A stretch of DNA of 64,000 bases from positions 1 through 64,000 of the forward strand of contig JAEZRE010000002.1 in the NCBI GenBank assembly GCA_023412915.1, in the 5' to 3' direction. Positions 8,388 to 16,969 of this stretch are shown in pieces. Positions within the stretch are counted from its first letter, which is position 1, and each line of letters begins with the position of its first letter. The translations under genes were made by a program, and so were the position numbers. Below the pieces are notes generated by a model. It was not told the origin of the DNA and did not search any database. It worked only from the letters and a program-made list of their open reading frames with translations. The DNA comes from Bacillota bacterium (GTDB taxonomy: Bacteria; Bacillota; Clostridia; Acetivibrionales; DTU013).

Positions 8388-9251
8388 ATGAAGGCACCGC
8401 ATCAGAGAACCTTATTGAATGCCGGGCTGCCGATGAATGTCTTCTTTACCGATGTCACGGAATTTCCGCCGCATTGGCATGAAGCCGTAGAAGTCGTATA
8501 CGTTCCCGACGGGAGTCTCCGTGTCGGCGTGAACAACACAGTCTACGCCATGGAACCGGGAGACATACTTTTGATCGCGGGCGGCGACGTTCACTATTTC
8601 GTGCCTGAACCGAAGCATGTGAACAGACTTATACTATTCTTCGACATGGCATATTTTGAAGCGGCTTTTCCAGAGGCAAAGAATAAGCGTTTTAACAGGG
8701 GGCTCATAACAAAAAGGGAGACCTGGGCGCCGGGAAAGCAAAGCGCCCCGTCCGCGCATAAAGCGCTGGAGGAGCAGATACTCGCCATCATACGCGAATA
8801 TAGCGACCGTCGCGACGCATATAAAATTGCCATGAGGGCGCGCCTTTTCGATATACTTGTAATACTGCTGCGTGAAATCCCGATGCAGGCTTATTCTCCC
8901 CAGGAACGCAGCAGGAACATGAACCGTCTCGGGAGGCTCGATAACGTATTCAGATACGTGGAGGAGAATTATGCATCGGAGATTACACTCGGGAAGATAG
9001 CATCCGTTGCAAACTTCAGCGAATACTATTTTACACGGTTTTTCAAGGAAGCGACCGGCATGACCTTCGGAAAGTATCTTAACAATTTTCGGGTAGAAAA
9101 AGCAGTCGATCTGTTAAAAAGCGAAGACGACGCCATAACTGAAATAGTTTTCAAATCAGGCTTTGGAAGCATAAAGACCTTTAACAGAGTTTTCAGGCAA
9201 ATAAAAGGTTGTTCACCCACCGCTTATAAAAAGGCAATTTTCGAGGCATGA
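8388..9251 (+). CDS. AraC-family transcriptional regulator with cupin sensor
   Basis: 287 residues from the ATG at 8388, preferred because GAAAGGGA precedes it; an ATG at 8352 has no ribosome site. Residues ~15-90 form a cupin-like arm (FPPHWHEAVEVVYVPDGSL, then MEPGDILLIAGGDVHYF), which usually binds a sugar or other small molecule. The C-terminal ~100 residues carry two helix-turn-helix units (ITLGKIASVANFSEYYFTRFFKE and a second ending in FNRVFRQIKGCSPTAYKK). It is followed after 138 bases by an uncharacterised carbohydrate-enzyme-like gene on the same strand, its most likely target. Confidence 0.9.
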   Translation: MKAPHQRTLLNAGLPMNVFFTDVTEFPPHWHEAVEVVYVPDGSLRVGVNNTVYAMEPGDILLIAGGDVHYFVPEPKHVNRLILFFDMAYFEAAFPEAKNKRFNRGLITKRETWAPGKQSAPSAHKALEEQILAIIREYSDRRDAYKIAMRARLFDILVILLREIPMQAYSPQERSRNMNRLGRLDNVFRYVEENYASEITLGKIASVANFSEYYFTRFFKEATGMTFGKYLNNFRVEKAVDLLKSEDDAITEIVFKSGFGSIKTFNRVFRQIKGCSPTAYKKAIFEA

Positions 9252-9389
9252 TGGGCAATTTCTGACATGCAATTTCTGTTTCGCTCCCTTAAAATGATAA
9301 TGATCGTTACAAATAACAGGAAATTAGCTGACCCGTGTGTATATTCCGTAATTGCGCCGGGTCTGGCGCCTATGTGCAAGGAGGATACG

Positions 9390-11111
9390 ATGGGCTACAA
9401 AAACTTTAAAACGGCACTTTACTGTCCGGCGGGGAATCTCAATGCGATAACCGATATAACAGAATTCGGCAGGCGGTTTGGCTACATAGAAAAACATGTC
9501 CATTTGGACAAGGTTTATCTGGAAACCTATCGCAGCAACGAGTTTGTAGAACGCGGCAAGCTTGTCGAATTGAAGGAATTCTTCGAAAACAAGGGGCTGA
9601 AGGTTTCGGGCGGGATCACCACAACAGAACATGATGAGATTGGTGTTCATCACGATGAAGTCGGTTTCATTTCCCTTTGCTATACCAACCCGAAGCACCG
9701 GGACAGAATCAGGAAGGTTGTTGAGATGACCGCTTCCATATTCGATGAGATCATCCTGGACGATTTCTATTTCACCAACTGCAAATGCGAATCGTGTATC
9801 GAAGCAAAGGGTGACAGAAGCTGGTCGGAGTTCAGGCTGCAGCTTATGAAGGAGGTCTCTGAAGAGCTTATCGCCGGACCTGCCAGGAAGGTCAACCCCA
9901 AAATCAACCTTATCTGCAAGTTCCCGAACTGGTACGATTGCTTCCGCGAAACAGGCTACAACCTGGAGGATAATCCCTCCATTTTCGATATGATCTATAC
10001 GGGCACCGAAACAAGGGACCCGCTATATACACAGCAGCACCTTCCGAAGTACCTCAGCTATTTTATCATGCGGTATTTCGAAAACGTAAAGCCGGGCAAA
10101 AACGGCGGAGGCTGGTTCGACACGTTTGAATGCGGGGGCAACCTCAATTACTATGTTGAACAGGCTTACCTGACGCTGTTCTCCAAGCCTCGGGAGGTCA
10201 CGCTGTTCTGCCTGGGGTCGCTGCTCGACAAGCGCTGGAACATCTTTACCCCTCTGGCGGGTTACGCCTTTGAAGCAATCGATGAATTTCTGGGACAGCT
10301 CGGCAAGCCTGTCGGAACAGCCTGCTATATCCCATATCATCCGTCGGGCGAGGAATATCTGCACGATTACATCGGCATGCTCGGGATACCCTTGGAACCT
10401 TATCCTGCCTATCCCGATGGCAAAAGCGGTATCTTTCTGACCGAAAGCGCCGCTTTGGACAGAGACATCATTTCCAAAATCGACAGGAGTCTGCGCGAAG
10501 GCAGCGATGTCATCGTCACCTCGGGCTTCGTAAAGGCAATGGCTGACAAAGGCTTGCCGCAGCTCGCAAATATTAGGTGGACCGGCAAAAAAGCGCTGAC
10601 CGGAAGGTACGGGATCTCGAAGGCGGGCGTCAATATGGACGGGGTCGTTGCAGCGGATAAGAATATACTGCTGCCATGGCTTAAAGTTTCGACAAATGAC
10701 GCGTGGGTTCTGGCAGAAGGGCTCGGCGAGGATAACAACATCCCCGTAGTGATCGCCGTCAACTACGGAAAGGGGCGGCTGTTCGTACTGACAATCCCCG
10801 AGGATCAAGGCGATCTGTGCCATTACCCGAAGGAGGTCCTCAATATCATCAGAAGGATCTTCAATACCAGAGCTCCGGTAACTATCGACGCTAAAGCAAA
10901 GGTCGGACTTTTCACTTACGATAACGAGACCTTCGTGGTTGAGAACTTTTTGCCGCACCTTGAAAGCATAAAGGTAGTAATCGATAAAGCCGGCGCGGCG
11001 CTGGTGGAGCTGCCCGGCGGAAATGAACTCAGCGGAACTTCGGAAGGCAGCTCCACCGTATTCACGGTAGCTCTGCCGCAAGCCACCTATAAGGCATTCA
11101 GGATAAAGTAA
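9390..11111 (+). CDS. Unrecognised protein with glycoside-hydrolase-like TIM-barrel features
   Basis: 573 residues from the ATG at 9390, which has an AAGGAGG ribosome site; the open frame upstream to 9267 is not used. The first ~330 residues read like a TIM-barrel hydrolase: GYIEKHVHLDK, LKVSGGITTTEHDE, EIILDDFYFTNCKCESC and GGGWFDTFECGG, with acidic residues at strand ends. Residues ~340-480 resemble a glutamine-amidotransferase-like or trimerisation domain (IPYHPSGEEYL, VIVTSGFVKAM). The last ~90 residues are beta-rich, as in GH42 tails. No family is recognised with certainty. It has no signal peptide, so it would act in the cytoplasm. The preceding AraC gene probably controls it, and a strong terminator follows five bases after the stop. 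Confidence 0.7.
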   Translation: MGYKNFKTALYCPAGNLNAITDITEFGRRFGYIEKHVHLDKVYLETYRSNEFVERGKLVELKEFFENKGLKVSGGITTTEHDEIGVHHDEVGFISLCYTNPKHRDRIRKVVEMTASIFDEIILDDFYFTNCKCESCIEAKGDRSWSEFRLQLMKEVSEELIAGPARKVNPKINLICKFPNWYDCFRETGYNLEDNPSIFDMIYTGTETRDPLYTQQHLPKYLSYFIMRYFENVKPGKNGGGWFDTFECGGNLNYYVEQAYLTLFSKPREVTLFCLGSLLDKRWNIFTPLAGYAFEAIDEFLGQLGKPVGTACYIPYHPSGEEYLHDYIGMLGIPLEPYPAYPDGKSGIFLTESAALDRDIISKIDRSLREGSDVIVTSGFVKAMADKGLPQLANIRWTGKKALTGRYGISKAGVNMDGVVAADKNILLPWLKVSTNDAWVLAEGLGEDNNIPVVIAVNYGKGRLFVLTIPEDQGDLCHYPKEVLNIIRRIFNTRAPVTIDAKAKVGLFTYDNETFVVENFLPHLESIKVVIDKAGAALVELPGGNELSGTSEGSSTVFTVALPQATYKAFRIK

Positions 11112-11115
11112 TAAA

Positions 11116-11161
11116 AGGAGCTTCCGATCGATCCTCTCAATCGGAAGCTCCTCTTTTTTTG
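11116..11161. terminator. Strong intrinsic terminator, probably bidirectional
   Basis: A perfect 13-bp stem (AGGAGCTTCCGAT with its complement at 11140-11152) encloses an 11-base loop, followed by a T run on the plus strand. Read from the other strand the stem is followed by TTTTATTAC, so it can also end the convergent CheY/CheX transcript. Confidence 0.92.
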
Positions 11162-11178
11162 TGAAATTTTAAGTTAAT

Positions 11179-11207
11179 GAAACAAAAGAACCGTCCCTGT
11201 GTTTCAC
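11179..11207. repeat. Dispersed repeat, copy 1
   Basis: The core ACAAAAGAACCGTCCCT is flanked by GAAACA and TGTTTC, giving a short inverted repeat. A second copy lies at 38344-38370. Both copies sit immediately downstream of a minus-strand gene; this one ends at the first base of the stop codon of the CheX-like gene. Confidence 0.7.
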
Positions 11208-12082
11208 TACCCGAGTATCACGTCGAATTTACCCCAACTGAGACTGCAGGAGATCACGTAAAGGTCGCTTGTCCTTCTAAGGTTGAATTCGCTGAGTACC
11301 TCCTGCGGGCGCAGTTCAAGCTCCACGCCGTTGTTGGACATATTGACGAGGAATATGCCGTTGTGCAGGTTCAGGAATTCGCCTACGCAAGCCTGTGCAA
11401 GCTCATCCGGTTCGGTAATGTCTTCCCCGGAGAATTTGACGGCCAGCTTGACGAAGGCATCGGCGTCGCAGGCGATCCCCGTCTTGAAATTGAGTCTGCC
11501 CAGGATCTCCTGTCGTGCGTACCAGTCTGCCCTGAAATCGTTTTTCAGCTTGTTGATCTCGACAGTCGGGTTGTCGTCCACAAAACGAATGATATTCTTT
11601 ATCAAAAGAGTCGTATAATCGCCGTAAGTCTTGCTCATCTGGTTTTCACCGAAACCGAGGAAAATATTTTCGATCTCCTGTGTGTCATTATTCACGATCA
11701 CATTGAACTGCCTGTTGGACATGCCGCTTTCCTGCTTGTAGCTGTCTAGCGCAGACTGCAGCTGTTCCATCGTTAAGTAATTACGGTCTATCAAAGCCTG
11801 TCCCAGCATCAGGTGTCCCTGCTTCTGTGTGTTGAGCATGGTATTGAGCTGATCCTCGTTTATGTACCCTTCCTCGATAGCCAGTTCTCCAAAGCGTTTG
11901 TCGACTTTTTTCTGAAGATTGTGAATCTGTTCGACCTGCGCAGGCGTCATGACCCCCGCATTTATAGCAATAACACCAAGCTTCAGGTGGACCGAGCGCT
12001 GATACTCCAAAGCGTCAGCAAGCTGTTCCGGTTTGACGAGGCCTTTGTTCAGCAGAAAATGCCCAAAGTATTGACTAAACAT
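11207..12082 (-). CDS. CheX-like phosphatase fused to four MshEN-type (GspE_N) half-motifs
   Basis: 291 residues. The N-terminal 115 residues hold four 24-residue motifs starting at residues 5, 34, 63 and 92, each separated by exactly five residues. Each fits the pattern xLGxx-two aliphatics-xxG-two aliphatics-x4-L-x3-L-xx-Q with small deviations. That is the c-di-GMP-binding MshEN pattern, where two such motifs form one domain. Residues ~125-291 resemble CheX, with the ExxN catalytic signature at E235-N238 (GEFLNLHNG). CheX removes phosphate from CheY-P. The gene follows a stand-alone CheY gene by 15 bases. It is soluble and probably cytoplasmic. The inferred role is c-di-GMP-controlled CheY dephosphorylation. 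Confidence 0.75.
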   Translation of the reverse strand: MFSQYFGHFLLNKGLVKPEQLADALEYQRSVHLKLGVIAINAGVMTPAQVEQIHNLQKKVDKRFGELAIEEGYINEDQLNTMLNTQKQGHLMLGQALIDRNYLTMEQLQSALDSYKQESGMSNRQFNVIVNNDTQEIENIFLGFGENQMSKTYGDYTTLLIKNIIRFVDDNPTVEINKLKNDFRADWYARQEILGRLNFKTGIACDADAFVKLAVKFSGEDITEPDELAQACVGEFLNLHNGIFLVNMSNNGVELELRPQEVLSEFNLRRTSDLYVISCSLSWGKFDVILG

Positions 12083-12097
12083 GATTCACGCTCCTTA

Positions 12098-12463
12098 TCA
12101 AATGTTTTTGACAATATGCTCTATCAGCGACTTATCCCAAGGTTTCTGTATAAAGTCGGAGGCGCCCGCATCCATGGCTGCTTTCAGGTGTGTCTTGGTT
12201 CCCGAGGAAGATAACATGACTACTTTTATATCGTTTTTGATAGCTTTCATTTCATTTAGTGCATCTATTCCGTTTTTGTCGGGCATTACGATGTCGAGGA
12301 AAACCAGATCCGGGTTGTTTAGTTTGACGGCTTCTACGGCGGCTTGGCCGTTGGCCGCTTCAAGGATGTTGAACTCGCCGCATTCCCTCAGACAATCCTT
12401 CATTTGCTTTCTGACAAGCAGAGAATCGTCGCAGACGAGTATCGTTGGCCGGTTGTTACTCAT
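12098..12463 (-). CDS. CheY-like single-domain response regulator
   Basis: 121 residues forming one receiver domain: acidic pair DD at residues 12-13, phospho-acceptor Asp in LVFLDIVMP, Ser/Thr in MLSSSG and Lys in FIQKPWD. There is no output domain. The GGGGGGA ribosome site lies 8-9 bases before the ATG. The CheX-like gene follows 15 bases downstream, so the two are a phospho-protein and phosphatase pair outside the main chemotaxis operon. Its kinase is not evident; CheA at 57 kb or the orphan kinases at 17-22 kb are candidates. Confidence 0.9.
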   Translation of the reverse strand: MSNNRPTILVCDDSLLVRKQMKDCLRECGEFNILEAANGQAAVEAVKLNNPDLVFLDIVMPDKNGIDALNEMKAIKNDIKVVMLSSSGTKTHLKAAMDAGASDFIQKPWDKSLIEHIVKNI

Positions 12464-12668
12464 AGCAATTTCCCCCCGATTATTTGATGAATTCTATTTA
12501 TTGTCGCAAAAAACATGTATATATAGAATTTTGGATTTTTTTGCAACTTTTATTTATATATTATCCTAATAAATAGAATATGTAAACTGCCTGTATCCAA
12601 TATATTTTAACGTTTACGTTGTTTTTGCATAGTATATATGAGTAGCAATGAATCAAGAGGTAATATCC

Positions 12669-13628
12669 ATGCAATTTCCAAAAGGCTCTGGTCTGGAACT
12701 CCTCGACAAAACAGTCCGCAGAAGCCTTAACTATTATGCGGACATACTTAAATCCGATAAAATAAGTCAAAGCATATTCAACCCGGTGAAAAACGTTCCG
12801 CCTATAACGCTTCCCAATCTCAATGGCCTTAGAAAGCCGGTGGAAACGTTTATAAAGAGCTTGAACAACGCAGTTTCCCAATTCACCACCAAACCTGCGA
12901 GGGTCGATTACAACGCTGTCGTAAACAGCTTTCTGCCTCCCGGCGCAAAGCTGCTGAAGGCGCAGCACCCTGAAAATGCAGGTGAGATACAATTCGCAGA
13001 CGTAGACGGCGACAATCGAAACGAACTGATAGCTTCGTATAGAACGATGGAAGGCATCAGAACTCTGGTCCTGAAACAAGACGAGGTGCAGTGGTATAAA
13101 ATGGCCGAGATCAGTACTCCGGATTATGATGAAATCCATTACAGGAGTATCGCCGATATGACAGGGGACGGCAAGAAATACCTACTGCTGGGAGCTGTTT
13201 CGAGGCAGAGGATGCGTACCCTGTTTGCATATTCCATGACCGAAGGCGGGGCAAAGAAGCTTTTCAGTAAAAATTACAGCAAGCTCGAGCTGCAGAAATC
13301 CCGCGATACTTCAGGCGCATTGAAACATGTCATCGCAGTCTGGAACGAAAATACACCGGGTATTTACGACATAGAGCTCGTACGCTGGAATGGCATCGAC
13401 CTGGAAAAGATAAATACGAACCGTTATCTATCCTCCAAAGTGGTACCTTACTATATTGGAAAACTGCGGCAGGATCCGAACAATGCCGCGGATTGGTACA
13501 ATCTAGCCGATTCGCTTTCAAAATCGGGAGAAAAGGCAAGTGCGCAAAGGGCTGTCAATCTGGGACTCGGGCATAATCCCGACGCCTCACTGAAGGAACG
13601 CTTCATTGCACTGAAGGGCAAACTCTGA
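12669..13628 (+). CDS. Unknown protein with FG-GAP-like and TPR-like parts
   Basis: 319 residues from the ATG at 12669, chosen for the AAGAGGT ribosome site; an ATG at 12648 lacks one. Residues ~110-250 show beta-propeller-like units, including IQFADVDGDNRNELIASY and SIADMTGDGKKYLLLGA, where DxDGDxxxEL matches the calcium-binding FG-GAP/VCBS repeat. The last ~60 residues (DPNNAADWYNLADSLSKSGEKA) look like one or two TPR helices. There is no signal peptide or membrane segment. It is upstream of an unknown gene, tgl and spoVB, so a sporulation-linked role is plausible. Function is unknown. Confidence 0.7.
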   Translation: MQFPKGSGLELLDKTVRRSLNYYADILKSDKISQSIFNPVKNVPPITLPNLNGLRKPVETFIKSLNNAVSQFTTKPARVDYNAVVNSFLPPGAKLLKAQHPENAGEIQFADVDGDNRNELIASYRTMEGIRTLVLKQDEVQWYKMAEISTPDYDEIHYRSIADMTGDGKKYLLLGAVSRQRMRTLFAYSMTEGGAKKLFSKNYSKLELQKSRDTSGALKHVIAVWNENTPGIYDIELVRWNGIDLEKINTNRYLSSKVVPYYIGKLRQDPNNAADWYNLADSLSKSGEKASAQRAVNLGLGHNPDASLKERFIALKGKL

Positions 13629-13678
13629 AAACAGGATGTCCGGTGCGTCCAAACAGGATGTTGGAGCGTCCAAATAGG
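13629..13678. repeat. Short tandem repeat before an unknown gene
   Basis: Two copies of a 21-22 base unit (AAACAGGATGT, then a variable centre, then GCGTCC) plus a third partial copy (AAATAGG). They fill nearly the whole gap between the stop at 13628 and the ribosome site of the next gene. Confidence 0.8.
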
Positions 13679-13692
13679 GGGTGGCAAATATT

Positions 13693-14655
13693 ATGTCCGG
13701 CGGCACATTAAGTCTCCTTGACAATATAAGGTTAAGCAACGGCGCGCAGGGCCTGATAAATTATTTTCGCGAAATCAATCACTGCGACCGGCAAAAGGCT
13801 ATCGACCTCATCAACGATCCGGGACTCGGGTTCGGTACGCTGTATATACTGAAATCCGAAGTATCGGGCAAAGAGGTCAGGGGTTATCTGGAGCCATCCT
13901 ATGCAGCAGCTCTCGGACTCGCGGACAGACTGTCCGGGGAGACGTCGATGCGGCTGGAGAAGGAAATGCGCGAGGCAGAGGACAATACCGCCCCGCTTCT
14001 TGAATGGATGTTCAGAACAGGTTCGGAGGATGAACCGGACAGCGGATATGAATTATTGATGGAACGTATTGCCTGTCTGCTTGTAAAAAGTTGTAACAAC
14101 AGGTCTATTCTGCCCGAGCTCGCCGGGTTGATATTTTCAAGGAATAGAAGAGGAGCGCTGATCCATGAACTATCGTGGGCTTTTTTCGAAGCCTGCTGCG
14201 TCGAAAGTCTGGCGTTCATAGCATACAGATTGAATTCATCGGACCCGCGGGACGTAAGCTTGGCTAAAAAGCTTCTTGGTTTTATACCCGGCGTGGATGA
14301 TATTACATACGATAAAGCGATGCTCTGGCTTTCAGAAAACCGCCCGTTCCTCTATTACACAGGCGAAAGCCTGCATCTTTGCAGCAGGCCGCAGCATTAC
14401 CGAATATCGCTTCCCGCCAAGTACCTGTGCACTCCTGTTTCGCCGTGCTCGGGCGAGCCTGCCGAGCCGTTTAGCGAAGTGGGTCGGGAACTGCTGTCCC
14501 GTTTCAGCGAGCTTGATGAGCTCTTACAGCGGCAGCTGGCAGATTTTTCGTGGCAGCTGTGCAGGCGTGACAATTACCGATGGAGAGGCTGGATCGGGCT
14601 CCCTCTTGAGGATCAGACAGTGTGGTTGTCTCACATGACGGGGGGGTTGGCATGA
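13693..14655 (+). CDS. Unknown protein coupled to the spore transglutaminase gene
   Basis: 320 residues from the ATG at 13693, with AGGGGGTGG about nine bases before it; a GTG at 13681 is within that site and less likely. The protein is mostly helical, rich in Leu, Glu and Arg, with several cysteines (for example ACCVES and HLCSRP). I recognise no catalytic motif. The stop overlaps the start of tgl by four bases (ATGA), so the two are translated as a unit. A role in the spore coat or in delivering the transglutaminase substrate is possible but only inferred. Confidence 0.65.
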   Translation: MSGGTLSLLDNIRLSNGAQGLINYFREINHCDRQKAIDLINDPGLGFGTLYILKSEVSGKEVRGYLEPSYAAALGLADRLSGETSMRLEKEMREAEDNTAPLLEWMFRTGSEDEPDSGYELLMERIACLLVKSCNNRSILPELAGLIFSRNRRGALIHELSWAFFEACCVESLAFIAYRLNSSDPRDVSLAKKLLGFIPGVDDITYDKAMLWLSENRPFLYYTGESLHLCSRPQHYRISLPAKYLCTPVSPCSGEPAEPFSEVGRELLSRFSELDELLQRQLADFSWQLCRRDNYRWRGWIGLPLEDQTVWLSHMTGGLA

Positions 14656-15410
14656 TCAAACTGGCGGATGGAGAATTCGATCCAAAGAAAGCATTGGAAA
14701 AATACCAGACAGACAGCACGGAGTATGACGTCCTCAATAAAATGATCAAAAGCGATCATGAATATACATATTCCTCTCAGGATGAGCTCGACTTCGAGCT
14801 CGGAATGCGAAAAAGCATAGTAATTTCCTCCTATGCGGCTTACCGGGGAAGGATCGCCTTCCGAACCTTCCGCGAATCCAAATGCAACGAAGCTTTCTGG
14901 GACCGTAGGCCTGACGGCGGTTTTGTACTCAAAAAAGACGTCAAGCCTTCGGACGCCATAAACGATATTTTCCGAAATGGCCGCAGATACGGTACCGAAT
15001 GCGCGTCCGTCATGGTGATGGTTTTTTACAAGGCCGTCCTCGATATGTACGGTGAAAAATTGTTCAACACCGCCTTTTCGGAGATAACGCTCATGAACTG
15101 GCAGGAACTCGACGACCTTTTGGGAATTACTACACAGCGAAAAATACCGGATTATCTGCGGGGCGACTGCAGATATTTCAGAAATCCCGACGTGAACCCG
15201 CTCACCCCTGAATGGCAGGGAGAGAATGCCATATACATAGACGAAAACGTATATTACGGTCACGGGATCGGCATGGCAAGTCCCCGGATGATAATCGAGG
15301 CATTGAATACAAATCGCATAGCAGATGCCCAGGCTTCCGCGTATCTTATGGATACTGCGACCCGTCCCGATTACAGAAGCCTCTATCTGTACAAAAAACA
15401 TTCGGCATAA
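14652..15410 (+). CDS. tgl: Protein-glutamine gamma-glutamyltransferase (spore coat transglutaminase, Tgl type)
   Basis: 252 residues from the ATG at 14652, close to the ~245 of Bacillus Tgl; the upstream extension to 14622 is not used. The signature segments are present: IAFRTFRESKCNEAFW, KPSDAINDIFRNGRRYGTECASVMVMVFY with the nucleophile Cys in TECA, and later NAIYIDENVYYGHGIG containing Glu and His of the Tgl active site region. The enzyme forms isopeptide cross-links between Gln and Lys side chains of spore coat proteins. It is coupled to the preceding unknown gene and followed by spoVB, which fits a sporulation cluster. Confidence 0.9.
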   Translation: MIKLADGEFDPKKALEKYQTDSTEYDVLNKMIKSDHEYTYSSQDELDFELGMRKSIVISSYAAYRGRIAFRTFRESKCNEAFWDRRPDGGFVLKKDVKPSDAINDIFRNGRRYGTECASVMVMVFYKAVLDMYGEKLFNTAFSEITLMNWQELDDLLGITTQRKIPDYLRGDCRYFRNPDVNPLTPEWQGENAIYIDENVYYGHGIGMASPRMIIEALNTNRIADAQASAYLMDTATRPDYRSLYLYKKHSA

Positions 15411-15439
15411 GCTCCGGCGGCTTTGAATAGTTTTTACTT

Positions 15440-16969
15440 ATGAGAAGATTTACGACCGCACACATTGATAAATTCTACAAGGACTCATTCGTACTGACCC
15501 TTTCCAACATGGTAACGGGTGTGATCGCATTCGTATTTTCGATCATACTCTCCCGTAAGCTGGGCGCTGAAGGTCTTGGGCTGTATGGACTTGTCATGCC
15601 CATCTACGGGCTTTTACTAACCATAACGAGCGAAGGCCTTATAACCGCCATTTCCAAAATAACCACGCTTTATTTCAACCGCAAGGAATTCCGCAACCTC
15701 AACCGGACCCTGAGCACGGTTTTCTTATTCACGGCATTCTGGGCGACAGGCGTCGCACTGCTGGTCCTGCTGTCGCACAAGCTGATCGCAGGATATATCG
15801 TAAGGGATCCGAGATCGGCGCAGGCGCTGATGTTATTGAGCCCCGCCCTCGTATTCGTTCCGTTGTCCGCCATAGTCAAGGGCTATTTGTATGGCCTCGG
15901 AAAATACCGTATCTCGGCTACCATAGATATAATCGAAAAACTGCTGAGAGTCGTTATACTGCTCAGTACCATATGGATACTGAAACCCTCCGCCGTGGGG
16001 AGCACAGTGGCAATAGCCTATTTTGCGCTTGCAACGGGCGAACTCGTAAGCATGCTGCTCCTTTTTACATGCTACAGGTTCCAGCGCCGCAAAGCGTCCG
16101 GCGGCAGCACAAGCCGTTCAAAGTCGAGGATACAGCTCATTTTTGATGTCTTTATAATAACCGTGCCATTGAGTATAAACGGTATACTTTCCTCCATACT
16201 TTCCGCGATATCGGCGTTAATACTCCCCCGCAGGCTCGTAGCCGCAGGGTTTAAATACAGCCAGGCACTTTCCGAGATCGGCAAGTTCGGCGGCATGGCG
16301 CTGAATATCGTGACGCTGCCCTATATCATAATCGGTTCTATGCTTACCGTACTCGTTCCCGAGCTGTCGCTGAACATAAGTAAAAAGGATTACTGGTCCG
16401 CGGAGGAGAGAATCGCACAGGTCCTGAAAATGGCCGTCACCGTAGGTATCGCGACCTCGCTCGTATGCCTTCGCATACCTGATGTGCTCGGGGTTCTCAT
16501 TTACAACAGGGAGGATCTCGGCGATTTGATACGGTTTTCATCGCCCATATGCCTTATTTTATTTGTCTCCTCACCGACCTTCGGCATACTCAACGCGCTC
16601 GGGAAGCAAAACATACTGCTCAAGAACTCCCTGATCAATTCGGTGCAGAGTCTGATACTTACGTATATCCTTGCCGGAATACCGGCTTTGAATATATACG
16701 GCTACGGGATCTCGGCCGTTGTAACCGCAATAACCTCGTTCATACTTAACATCAGGGAAATACTTAAGATATGTGAAATAAAGATAGGTTTACAGGACAT
16801 CGTGACTTATCTTCTGACAGGAGCGGCCGTGTGGCTGGCTTCGGGCGTGATCGGCGGACTGCTCGGTTCCGCTCCGCCGGTCGTCGTCACCGCGGGCGTT
16901 GTCCTTACCTGCTTTATAGGTATGTTCGGCCTTAACGGGCTTGCATTCAAGTTTCGGGCGGAGCAGTAA
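15440..16969 (+). CDS. spoVB: SpoVB-type oligosaccharide/lipid flippase (MOP superfamily)
   Basis: 509 residues with about 14 membrane segments. The start (FYKDSFVLTLSNMVTGVIAFVFSIILSRKLGAEGLGLYGLVMPIYGLL) matches the MatE-like half typical of stage V sporulation protein B. The motif RKLGAEGLGLY and the repeated glycine-rich helix ends support this. SpoVB proteins are thought to flip lipid-linked cell wall precursors for spore cortex synthesis. The gene lies 29 bases after tgl. Its last 23 bases overlap the end of the convergent sensor-kinase gene. A second MOP flippase occurs at 49.7 kb, so the two may serve different stages. Confidence 0.85.
   Translation: MRRFTTAHIDKFYKDSFVLTLSNMVTGVIAFVFSIILSRKLGAEGLGLYGLVMPIYGLLLTITSEGLITAISKITTLYFNRKEFRNLNRTLSTVFLFTAFWATGVALLVLLSHKLIAGYIVRDPRSAQALMLLSPALVFVPLSAIVKGYLYGLGKYRISATIDIIEKLLRVVILLSTIWILKPSAVGSTVAIAYFALATGELVSMLLLFTCYRFQRRKASGGSTSRSKSRIQLIFDVFIITVPLSINGILSSILSAISALILPRRLVAAGFKYSQALSEIGKFGGMALNIVTLPYIIIGSMLTVLVPELSLNISKKDYWSAEERIAQVLKMAVTVGIATSLVCLRIPDVLGVLIYNREDLGDLIRFSSPICLILFVSSPTFGILNALGKQNILLKNSLINSVQSLILTYILAGIPALNIYGYGISAVVTAITSFILNIREILKICEIKIGLQDIVTYLLTGAAVWLASGVIGGLLGSAPPVVVTAGVVLTCFIGMFGLNGLAFKFRAEQ

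Noticed and set aside
10023..11081. 352-codon minus-strand open frame
   Set aside because: It lies wholly inside the barrel-protein gene on the plus strand, which has an AAGGAGG ribosome site and coherent protein motifs. The antisense frame has no recognisable motif.
14631..15401. 256-codon minus-strand open frame
   Set aside because: It is antisense to tgl, which carries the full transglutaminase signature.
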